NCBI GenBank assembly: GCA_000708835.1
Contig: DF237459.1
Location: 1-64,000, forward strand
Length of the DNA: 64,000 bases
Direction: 5' to 3'
Source: Klebsormidium nitens
Lineage: Eukaryota > Streptophyta > Klebsormidiophyceae > Klebsormidiales > Klebsormidiaceae
Made by a program: the position numbers and the translations under genes. Of this stretch, positions 54,576 through 64,000 are shown piece after piece. The notes below the pieces were generated by a model. The model had not been told where the DNA came from and ran no database searches. It saw nothing but the letters and a program-made list of their open reading frames with translations. Position 1 is the stretch's first letter. Every line of letters begins with the position of its first letter.

Positions 54576-55355
54576 ATGATGCCTCAGGCAAGTTTTGTGA
54601 TGCATTTCACGTTGGCGCTTCAGAAGCCTCTCAACAGAGCTCAGAGCCCTTTTCCTGCAATCAGCGCCATGCCTGCTTGTGATGTCTGTGGATGCGAGAC
54701 AAAGAATCGGTGTGGCCGGTGCCAAGCCACTCTCTACTGCACTCGGGCGCACCAGGCGGAAGCCTGGAAGCAACACAGGCCGTCGTGCATTTCGCCAGCT
54801 CCTGAAACAAATGTCCATTTCCCAGGGTATACCCCACAGCCGAGTTATGATCAAAGGGGCGAAGCTAGATGGGCCATGGACTGAGGTACAAATCGACGAA
54901 GACGACCCCATTTGGACGGAAGGTGTGATCTGTCCAGTCCCGCATCTGTTTGGGTGCCTTTGATTATTTGGAGGCACATCCGAAGGGACCCACTTTCTTC
55001 CCCGCGTGACCAAAAGCTCGACAACCAGCCCGCAACCTGGCTCATGATCGATCCGCACACTGGGTTCGCGCCTCCCGCCTGGCAAGGCAATGTAGGCCCC
55101 GTGACGATCGCACGGAGCGATAAGCAGCCGTTGCTATCGGCGCAACTTGACGTGATCCATGAGTTCATGAGCCACTTGCTGGACATGTTTGGTGTGACGG
55201 GAATGCCTGGTTCGGTTCCCCGCGACAGAATGGGCAGGGACGCGTTCCGGCGGTTCTGGCGAATGATGGTGCCCGGGAAGAAAGCGGACCAGCTGGTGTA
55301 TGGACGGAACAGGGCCAATCAAGTGGACTGGGATGCGGTGCCGTGCCCTTGCTAG
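54576..55355 (+). pseudogene. MYND zinc-finger gene with two frameshifts
   Basis: From ATG 54576 the frame encodes a MYND zinc finger: CDVCGCETKNRCGRCQ then LYCTRAHQ..AWKQHRPSC, the expected C-x2-C / C-x2-C / C..H..C pattern for protein-protein contacts. That frame stops at 54884. Similar-looking protein continues in the +1 frame (MIKGAKLDGPWTEV, DDPIWTEGVICPVPHLFG) until about 54960, then back in the first frame (VPLIIWRHIRRDP, WLMIDPHTGFAPPAW, HEFMSHLLDMFG) to a stop at 55355. No GT-AG intron of reasonable size explains the switches. It is either an intronless pseudogene with two compensating indels or a gene with two sequence errors; the downstream domain was not identified. Confidence 0.6.
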
Positions 55356-58178
55356 TGGGCGAGAGAAAAGGTGAGTTCAAATTTGGCTGGTAATGTGATG
55401 TAAGAGCTCTGACCACGTATGGTCTGTTTCAGCTTGGTTGGAATTCTAGCGAATGCATCTGTGGTTTTGGTTTCAATTGCTGATAGAGCCATTGAGCAAA
55501 TGAGCTGTTAAGGTGCTGTCAAGCTGTTAAGCAGTTCAGCTGCGGTTAAACCGTTGAGCTGCCAGCTTCTTCAGCTTTCTGTCCTCCTAATGAGAAGCTG
55601 CTGATTTCTTCAGGATGTTCCTATCTCTCTCCTTGGACAATCTGGCTGGTGACTCTCTTATATTCAGGGCTGGAGACATGCAAGGCTAGAGTCGGACTCT
55701 GTCCTGCACTTAGAATGAGGCTTGTTAAGCAGCCTCTGAGCATGATGAATCTTCATTCTGAGCGTGGTGAATCTGTTAGCAGTAGCTTTTGTAACTGAGT
55801 GCTGGCAGTACCATTCAATAAAAAGCCTACAAATGTACCTCACGTCGTGAACTACCTCAGACTTCATTCTGCAATCATCTCAGCATGACTGGTGGTAAGT
55901 GGCACTTGAATGCCAGCTGGACAAATGCAGCAACGCAAGGACCAAGGCTGTTGAACCATCAGATGGGTTGACATTACCGATGTTTTGGGGAGGGACCCAT
56001 GAAAGTGTTCTGAGCAACCCAGCTCTGAGAGGTTCCAAAGCCTCAGTACGAGGGAAGCATTTGGAGCTTTGCTGGTGGCTTACCAACTAGTTTACCTTTC
56101 TGTGACTTAGCTGTCGTCCTTCCAGACTTTCGATTTTGTCAACTTCCACTTCGATGATTTCAGAACTCTGGGCAGTGCCGGGAGCTAGAGTGAGCGTGTC
56201 CTGATTCTTTGTCTCTTAGTCTGATGTTTGCAACAGCTGCGGCAGTTAAGGATTGCTTTTCCTTTTCGCTCAGAGCATTGATGATTCCGTTTGAGCGACG
56301 CCCCAATAAATTTTGGCGGAGGAAGTGTCCATAAAGAGAACCGCTTTCAGCCATCGGCTTTGTTTCCAGGTAGTATTTCAGGGCAATGGAAAGCGAAATG
56401 GATCTTCGTCACCAAGTTTGCGGGCGACTCAAGTCCTGGCACACAGTGGGGAACGAGCTCCGGGTTGGCTTCATCGAAACTTCTTGTCTATGAGTAGAGG
56501 ATAAAAGTTAATGTATGAACCATTTCTGTTGGCTTATCAATCTGCGAACGCTTCTTGTTTGTCTGACGTGCAGGTCAACTAGACATGTCGCTGTTTAAAG
56601 GAGGCCTGAACGACGCCTGAAGACAATTTAGCCAGGCCAGAACGACGCTTGAGAACAATATGTAAATAGAGACGGACTAGGGGAGATCGGCACTTTTGCT
56701 GCCCGTTTTCAAACGGCGCGTGAACCCGGATGAGCAGCTCGATGCCATGATGTCGAGTCAAGGCTTTGATGTGTTTGATGCTGCCAGTAAATCGTGCCAA
56801 GAAGCTTTTGGTCGTCTATGCAAAGAAGGCTGTGGAAGCAAGTTTCTCTACAGGTTTGTTTCGGAGGCATGGCTTTGAGTTCCTTGGCCATGTTAATGGT
56901 AAGAACTTTGACAACAATATATAACAACTTTGTTTTTGGATCCGATCACTTACAGCTTCAAATCTGCAAGCTGTCATTACTGAGGAAACGGCTAAAAGCA
57001 ATCGCATCCCAACTTGAATGGGTTGCCTCAACAATGACCGTTGTGGGCGTTTGGGCTTATTGTGGGCACCACAGTGTAAACGTGGAAATATGGTGAACGG
57101 CATCGACTGACACAGTATAGCCTCATGCGGTTTTCACAGTCTTCTCACATGTGCCACTGCAATCCGATGATCGATCTGCGACACATGCACGCGTGATATT
57201 GATCTGTGACACATGTCATACTCAGTGATCTGATGATCTGTTGGAACCATCTCAAAGTTTGTCGACCCTGCCGGATCATATGAATCAGAGTCTAGCGGTG
57301 GAAACTATAATCCTATACCTTTTAAAACCCCCATTCAACCGAAGCCAATTGAAATATCGGCCCTGCGTCCGTAAACGTGTGACTAGTATGCATGGGGCCT
57401 TTCTATTGAAAACAGTTTTGAGTAGAGACATGATACAGTGGAAAGACGAAGGAGGGTACGTTGCATTCGCCGATATCATGCATACATGATGCGCATCATG
57501 CCGCGGCGTTCGTTGGAAACTTCGACTAACCCATGCTTGATATAGAGCTCAGGAAATCTCTCAGCGCTCTCTTTTCCTAGAGCTAGGAAAAAGTACTGAC
57601 GATGTGGCACACAACTTGAACATGTATCGTGTGCATACCTAGTACATATGAAGCAAATTATGAGCGCAAGCGTGGAGATCGTTGAGAGCTGGCTGGGCCA
57701 TCCACCCATGCCGCCAAGGAGCTGGCAATATGACGTGCCCAATGGTCCAACAAAGGGCAGGGGCAGGGGCAGTGGCCTACGATACACCTTCTGCGCAGTC
57801 TCTAGTTAGTCGGTCTCATTATAGAAGGCTTCAAAATCTAAGTTGGTTCGAGGATAAGCAAGGTGCCCTTACATCCTGGAAAGCATCACCTATAATGATC
57901 TCTCTTGCAGAGCAAGCCTAAAGAGTAAGAAAGTTACAACCAGGTCAATACCTTGTTCCTTGTCTACCTTAGCTAGGTTGGAGATGTGATACAGCACCCT
58001 GTTATATGAGTAGGGGCCCAAACTTGAAACATGGCCTCAGGCGCGTTCTAGGACAGGGGTCCTGAAAAGATGGCAGATTTGCTAGCTCAGAGGGTCTTCG
58101 CAACAGAAGGGCAGACGCAGGTACACTCCACAGTTGGAGAGGGTGCCAGTGGCCTCTCCGTCAACCCAAGCAAGTTAC
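55356..58178. other. intergenic, no convincing gene
   Basis: Nearly 3 kb with only short open frames and no recognisable motif. It contains GCTGTTAAGC-like simple repeats at about 55505-55560 and TGATCTG(C/T)GACACATG repeats at about 57170-57240. Confidence 0.5.
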
Positions 58179-58458
58179 CATATACAAGGGGAGCGGTCAA
58201 AAGCGTAGCAAGGAAGCCTATAAACACGTAAATGTCAGTGCTTCTGTCGTTCAGAACTTCCGCAACTTCTAAATCCAGTATTTCTTCTTCTGTCAATGTT
58301 CTATCCTCATCCTTTTTGAGGCCCCTGACGATTGTTCGACTTTGACGTCGACGAGGAAGCCTGGGGGAAATTCAGGTGCGTTCTTCTGAAAAATGCCAAT
58401 TCCCAACTCACGCCTGCCCACAGCGCATCGCTTCCCATAGCTTCCTGAACAAAGACAT
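58179..58458 (-). CDS. putative small membrane-protein gene (partial model)
   Basis: A two-exon open model on minus: exon 58412-58458 starts at ATG 58458 (context GGGCCCGCCATG) with MSLFRKLWEAMRCGQ, a basic amphipathic start. A 51-base GTGAGT...TTTCCCCCAG intron is followed by exon 58179-58360 in matching phase, encoding a basic stretch, an acidic helix (LTEEEILDLEVAEVLNDR) and a membrane helix (YVFIGFLATLLTAPLVYG) before a GTAACT donor. Further exons downstream were not found. The N-terminus plus single helix would suit a small mitochondrial membrane protein, but I do not recognise a family. Confidence 0.35.
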
Positions 58459-59994
58459 GGCGGGCCCGCCTTTACGATCTGGGCTCCTAATTGTTGTTTT
58501 TTTGCCGCAGGGGAGCAGTACTCGAAACCTGCCTGGCAAGAACAAGGACGGCTGCAAACGGCTGATTGTGGGGGCGCCATGAAATGGGTCAACAGGCTAT
58601 GATGAAGGAGCGGCAAGGATCCTGTAGGTTGGAGAAAGCAAGTTTAGGTGTATCTCAGGCTGATCTGCTTCTCTGCTGTTCCCTTATCATTTTTCAGAAT
58701 GAACAGATCGGCCAATTTATTGTCCTCAGTGCACTGGTGGGCCCGGGGCTACTCGACTTAAGGGATCACTGTTGAGCCGGTAGCTGCCGGTTCTCGTCCT
58801 CAGGCTCTGGCTTACACGAAATTTACCGACTGACACCCACGGCAAGTATCCCCGAGCCTGCACGTGACCGTGCCAATACGCTATGTACACGGGGCTGACG
58901 GTTATTACATCGGACGGTTTCTAGGCACTACCGATCATCCGACGGTGCATTTCTGATTGCCTCCTTCCTTTACGACTTGTACGTACGACTTCTCGATGAT
59001 TCGGAGTCCTGAGTCAGCTGGGCTGCCCAGCAAGACTACGGGTCCGAGTCGATCAGTACGGTAATCAGAAGTCTAGGTACCGACTGCTACTGTAGCTGCA
59101 TGAGCTGCATGCTCCTTGCATCATGCCGGTCTGGCCAGTCCTTGCTCAGCATTCAAGTCGCGAGCCGTCTGACACATGTTTCTGAGCTGGCAAATGATTG
59201 ATCGGAGGTTGAGACCGTACAGGATGTTCTGTCGTGAGTTGGAGCTGTCAGACTCAGGGATCTTCTCAGGTTGTGCTTTCAAGGAGCCGTAACGTACGCT
59301 TGCAACGGTTTTTGTCGTGTCTGACGTTGCGTTGTATGCACGGATGACACGTCTGCACCGACAACCTCCTGTGGCAACCTGTGCTGTTCTGCTGTGTGCA
59401 GCCCGTGTGCAGTGACTTCCCATTAAGTTGCTGGGAATTGTCATTACTGTCGGCAATTGTCGGCAATTCCCAATTATTGCTGGGAACCGTGAGACGGGAG
59501 TATAAAAGACCTCCAAATCTCACTTTGCAACTTCATTTTCCGAGTTCAAGATTCAGGAGCGCCAGTAGGAGTCGCCGTACTCAGCCACTGCCTGAGGCTC
59601 AAAGCTGCTACTGTCTGCACGTAACCCTCAAGCTCCTAAGTGGATGCTGACTACTCTTATACTCTTGTCCGAGTCAGTCTTGTAACCCTAGATTGGCCTA
59701 GATCATGCACTTGGTTGGGCTTCACTGAATACTCACTGAGGTCTGCCACCTTATACCGGCCAGGCTACTAGCTCAAGTGACCCACTCAACCACCGTGGCC
59801 ACAGACTCTCTCAGTAAATACTAGCACCACTTCCAAAATGGAGCTGGTTCATTGTCCAATATAGCTGTACACCCATACAGCCCATACAGCAAGCCCATAC
59901 TACAGTAAGCACAGCCACCTGCAACCCCACTGCTGGCCTCTTATGATACTGCCAGTGGTACAGTAAAGAGTGTTACTATTGAAATAAGTAAATC
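58459..59994. other. intergenic, upstream of primase-helicase gene
   Basis: No exon recognised. A short array with GTCGGCAATT repeated twice lies at about 59451-59470, and CCCATAC repeats lie at about 59871-59898. Confidence 0.5.
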
Positions 59995-62900
59995 ATGGGG
60001 CTTTACAACCGTAAGGACTTTGAAGACTTTCAACGGGACCTGCGGGCAGCGCAGGCAGCTGCAACAGCAGAACCCGCAGCACCAAGCTGTACAACCACGT
60101 CCGGGTCAAACGAGAAAGCGCAGGAGAGTCTCCACACGCCAGGCCACAGCAGAGACTTCTTGGCAGTAAGAAGCTCAGCTCCCTTCCATAAAGAGGTAAC
60201 ACGGTGTTATAGAGCTTCTCCATGTTTGTTTAGACAAGGCCGGGCACAAAGGCATGGATCATGCAGACCTGGGGGCTGCAGGTCCTCGTATGATCTCCGT
60301 CTAACACTCTGTTCAACTGGATGAACAGTAATCACACTTACCTTCTTGCAGGAAGGATTCGCAGAACTCCAAGCTGAAGTTGAGGCGGCGCCGGCTGCTG
60401 CCACTAGACGCCTGATCAAGGGCCAGCGAGTACTAAGAGAACAAGCGCCCGCCGGCCCTTTCAACGACGCTGACAACGGAGTATTGGCCGATCTTGTTGA
60501 AGAAACGGAACTGTACAATCATGTTCCACCGAAGGAAGCGCGCCGGCGAATCGTGCTTTCGCAAGAGCAGGTGCGTTATTTCCCTTCGTTAATTAAAAGG
60601 GTGATTTGCCTCTTTAGTTCACAGTTGTATTACCTTATTCACAACCTGGCAAGCGGATCTGGTAGGCTTGCTCTTAGTTTTCAAGCTTCAAGGATCTGAA
60701 AGCGCATGACCTCAGCCGTCACACCGTTTAGTGCGGGAGCTCGAGCTCTTTGTCAGCTGCAAAGAGATGCATCCAGTCTTGGGAAGGGCGCTTGAGACCT
60801 GTTGCAGACTGGATCCCCGCAAAAAATGCCTTTTAAATCGGAGAGTCGGACGTGAAGGTGTCTTGCAGCTCTATGCAGGATCCGTGCTGATCTCAGATGA
60901 CTTTGTCCGTAGAATATGCTGACAGCACAGCTTTCTGCATGCAAGGAGGACGACGGGGATTCGGAGCTCGACGACGGGATTGACCTGGAAAACAGCGAGG
61001 AAGAGTTTCGACCGAGAGCCCCCCAGCCATCCAGAAACATCCGAGGCGTGATCGATGACTCCCCAATTTCCGATGATCTTCACGCGCTGAGACAGATGGA
61101 CATCGAGTTGGACATCAGGACGGAGGCTGCGGCAAGCAGGGAGGGAGACTTCTTGGCCCAATTAGAAGCGAAGTACACTGAGAAGCGCACACAGTCCAAG
61201 GTGAGCTCGACCTGCAAACGGTGGTCATCCAGCTGCCCGAGTGGCCAGTTGCAGCTGAGTGCATGAGTGACAACTGACCTCAGACTGCACAACTTGCAGA
61301 GCATTAGCGGTTGCCAAACGGACACAAGTTTCTCGTTTCCCGATGTCTTTTGTAGCGGCCGGTTCTGTGAGTCCAACGTCACGAGATTGTCCACTCAAAG
61401 ACAGAGGCCCTTGAAGCCGATTGCAATTGCTTGGATGCAGATCTGGGTTCCCGACTGACAAAGTTGGCCGGGCCAACACAGAGACTAATCAACTTGGTTT
61501 ATACTTTGATTTCGATCTGGTCAAAGCTGACAACGAACAAACTTACTGAGTTCCAACATTCTTCGAATGCAGGAAACTAATGTAAGGCGGAAAAGGAAGC
61601 GGACAGGGGGCGATGATGATAGTGCAACGATGCCGCTTCCGGTGCGTGCCAACGAGGTTGAGGCTGGACAGGAACTTGACGTAAGCAACGCTTGAGAGGT
61701 TTCCGCAAGTGCAAACGTGCTTGTGCGAATCAAAGCCCGGGAGTAAAAGTTTCCTGAATGTATGTATTGACTCATCTTAGGGGATTTTTACTCCCAAGTT
61801 GGTAAGGCTTTCGTAGTGACGTCTGCTTAGATGACGAGCTGGTTTGAACGGGGCAGTGTTTGCTCCAAGTGAGCACGTCGACTGGTCGGTTTTGGCTATG
61901 TCTTCTTGCGTTATAACAACAGTTTTCCCGACTGGTTGCAGCCCGGGACTGATGCCGAATTCCGCCCAGGACCGCCAGGCTACCGCCGGGGTGAGGGGTC
62001 CAGCAATCCGAAGCCTCAAATGGTGAGCAGCTTCGAAGCCGGAGTTCTGGACTCTGCTTGCTTGCTCACTTGCCTGCCTAGTAGGTTCCTGCAAGCTACG
62101 GAGTGCTGGACAGGAGCGCCGATTTTCCAAAGCTGCTTTGAAGTCCGGAGGGATTTCTGATGATGGGCCTAAAGAATAGATCAGGCAAGAGATGCGGGAT
62201 CACCAGAACAGGGAGGAAAACGCCCTTCTAAGTATAGCAATTGACTTATCTCAAAGGGTTTTTACTCCCGACCCTTGAGACTAGAACGCTCAAATCCTGA
62301 AGGGCGCTGCAAGACAGGGAGCAAAAACTCTCCTAAAGTATAAGAATAAGTCCACTCAGGAAGTTTTTACTCCCGACCCCCTGCCATACCTCCTCACACC
62401 GGACTGTCTCCTCATGCAGGACACGTTCGGCCAGGGCTGGTTCTACAAGAAGGCCGAGGCGCTCGCATACCAGTCTGACAACGACCATGCGCTCATCGTT
62501 GCCAGTGACATCAGCGCCGGCAGCGGGGCCAAGAAATACACCAGCTTTGCTGACGTGGACGCTCTCGTTGCCTACCTGGAGTGCTTGCGGGCCAGCGAAA
62601 TCTCTCCGTGCCTCAACGAGTGCCTCGAACAAGACACCCCCTGCTTGATGTACTTCGACCTGGACTACTCCGTCCCGGCGCAGGCTGATGCCGACTTTGA
62701 GGAGCGCTCAGGGCACTTCTTCCAGGTTGCGCGCCGCTTCCTCAAGTAGGTCCTCGAGATTCCCCCTGAAGCAATCGCTTTCCAAATAGCCACGGCCCAC
62801 GGCCCGGCTGCTTCTGGAGACGGGTACAAGCACAGCTTGCACGCGTGCGTCCCAGGGTTCTACCTCACCGGCTGCAAAGCCCGTGCAGCATTTAAAAACG

Positions 62901-64000
62901 CCCTACAAATGTTCACTGCAAACCCTCCCGAGGACCTGCGGCGCAGCTGCGAGTTCCTCAGGTACCAAAAGGCGAACGGCAAAGAGGACTGCATCCTCGA
63001 CTTTGCTGTGTACGGGCGGGGCCAGCTGTGGCGCACTCTCTACTCCGAGAAGCTGGGAACGGGTCGCCCCCTCGTGCCATCAGTCGGCAGCTCGGACAAG
63101 GTGGAAGACCACCTGGTGGGCATCTACAGCACGGTCCCGACAGCGTCGGCGCTGAAACCGTGTTCGACCGACCTGCTGGTGGCATACACCCGGCCAGCTG
63201 GCGGCGCGCGCGCACGCGGGGAAAGCCAACGGCCCCAACCGAGGACTGCTGTGGCAATCCGAGCGCAGTATGCCGACGAAAGGCCCCAACCCGTCAGCCC
63301 ATTGACCCAAGTCGAATGCGACCGGCTGCTGAAGAGGTACCAGAGGGATCACCCTGGAGCTTCGATCGCTCGGGCTCCCGAGCATCTTGGTGGCACCATT
63401 TTTGCGGTGCACTTTGATGTTCCGGAACCGTACTGCTGGATTGCAGGGCGCGCCCACCAGTCCCCTGGCAACTCTTGTGGTTATCTGGTCTACGACAGGG
63501 CCCACCCATCAAAGGCCCTGTACCGCTGTCACGCTGGTGATTGCAGGTAAGCTGTCACGCGCCCTCAGATCAGCTCGTCACCAATTATTGCAGCAAAGCG
63601 TGCTTGCTTCGAATGTATTCAGAATTTGTCACGCGCCCTACTTCTGAAGAATGTGAAACACTTGCAAAGATGCTTAAGTTCGTTGCACGATCCTGGATCA
63701 ATTCCGAGCACGCGGCCAAGCTTTTGGTAAAGGTTCGCACGCAATTGAAGCATCCGTTCTTGATCGTTTGCAGTGGGACCGGCAGCCATGGCCAGAGACT
63801 CCAACGCGTTTTGCTTCTTGATGGGGACCACATCGAGAGCTGGACGGAAGAGTACGAGCTGGTTGGGCGGATGCGCGCATACCCTGTGCCCGATCTGAGC
63901 CCCGGCGCGACACCTCTCACGACGATGGTGATGGCCAACATGGGGGCCGGGAAATCAAAGGCGCTGTTGCAGAAGCTCCTTCCAAAGATTCCCCCGAGTG
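59995..64000 (+). CDS. primase-polymerase / origin-binding-type helicase gene, partial, one in-frame TAG
   Basis: Exons 59995-60165, 60352-60570, 60946-61200, 61573-61680, 61942-62022, 62420-63546, 63774 to past the window end; phases agree, and the first five introns are phase 0. Exons A-E encode a charged, probably disordered N-terminus with an RRKRKR basic patch. Exon F encodes an archaeo-eukaryotic primase-polymerase domain: acidic motif CLMYFDLDY, KHSLH, then DFAVYGRGQLWR, ending in a UL52-type zinc region (YRCHAGDC). Exon G starts a P-loop helicase (ANMGAGKS) of the herpes origin-binding-protein-like group. TAG 62747-62749 interrupts exon F between the first two primase motifs. Family knowledge: such primases and helicases replicate large DNA viruses and mobile elements. 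I infer an acquired element that is spliced in the host and perhaps decaying. Whether exons A-E belong to the same transcript is inference. Confidence 0.65.
61739..62374. repeat. three copies of a 57-59 base hairpin element
   Basis: Imperfect inverted repeats GGGAG(T)AAAA...TTTTTACTCCC occur at 61739-61795, 62211-62269 and 62317-62374. Each has the same arms and a similar middle (CTAAAGTAT, ATTGACT, CATCTCA). They sit in the two introns flanking exon 61942-62022 of the primase gene. They resemble a small foldback or MITE-like family. Confidence 0.8.

Noticed and set aside
62726-62749. 24-base GT-AG intron removing the TAG in the primase exon
   Set aside because: Too short for the intron sizes seen here (51 bases and up), and its codons look like part of the domain.

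Overview
The window is nuclear DNA of an intron-rich eukaryote. Genes are split by GT-AG introns of roughly 50 to 1900 bases, there are no operons, and the single tRNA is of eukaryotic type (tRNA-Gln, CUG). The mitochondrial ABC transporter, NSUN5, GlcNAc kinase and CfxQ-like AAA+ protein all read most naturally as green-lineage genes. A streptophyte alga of the Klebsormidium kind would fit, but that assignment is inference. I rebuilt the exons by hand: every splice phase agrees and protein motifs continue across the junctions for seven genes, one of which runs off the right edge.

Layout, left to right. 575-646 (-) tRNA-Gln. 909-13525 (+) ATM3/ABCB7-type mitochondrial ABC half-transporter. 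15112-20735 (-) bestrophin-like anion channel, convergent with ATM3. 22535-25810 (-) organelle-targeted CfxQ/CbbX-like AAA+ ATPase. 27812-38713 (-) a protein with an N-terminal coiled coil, a kelch propeller and one fibronectin type III domain. 40703-44509 (-) N-acetylglucosamine kinase. 45519-54241 (-) NSUN5/Rcm1 rRNA cytosine-5 methyltransferase. Divergent from it, 54576-55355 (+) is a MYND zinc-finger gene broken by two frameshifts. 58179-58458 (-) is a possible small membrane-protein gene. 59995 to beyond 64000 (+) is a spliced primase-polymerase plus origin-binding-type helicase gene of viral or mobile ancestry, with one in-frame TAG.

The most striking signal is not a gene. In five of the seven genes (ATM3, bestrophin, kelch-Fn3, GlcNAc kinase, NSUN5) the introns hold tandem, decaying copies of the edge of the adjacent exon. 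Copies of an exon's start, with its acceptor, lie upstream of that exon. Copies of an exon's end, with its donor, lie downstream. Arrays run from 1 to about 11 copies with units of about 50 to 180 bases, and in the clearest case copies decay with distance from the functional exon. The simplest reading is recurrent tandem duplication across exon-intron junctions: the copy joined to the exon body keeps working and the others become intron sequence. This would lengthen introns and supply cryptic splice sites.

Other structure includes two related MITE-like elements with a conserved potential G-quadruplex core (39418-39597 and 46487-46664), three copies of a 57-59 base hairpin element in introns of the primase gene, and a GC palindrome upstream of the AAA+ gene. 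The genes are housekeeping genes of different pathways (Fe-S export, anion transport, rRNA modification, amino-sugar salvage) and nothing suggests that they act together.
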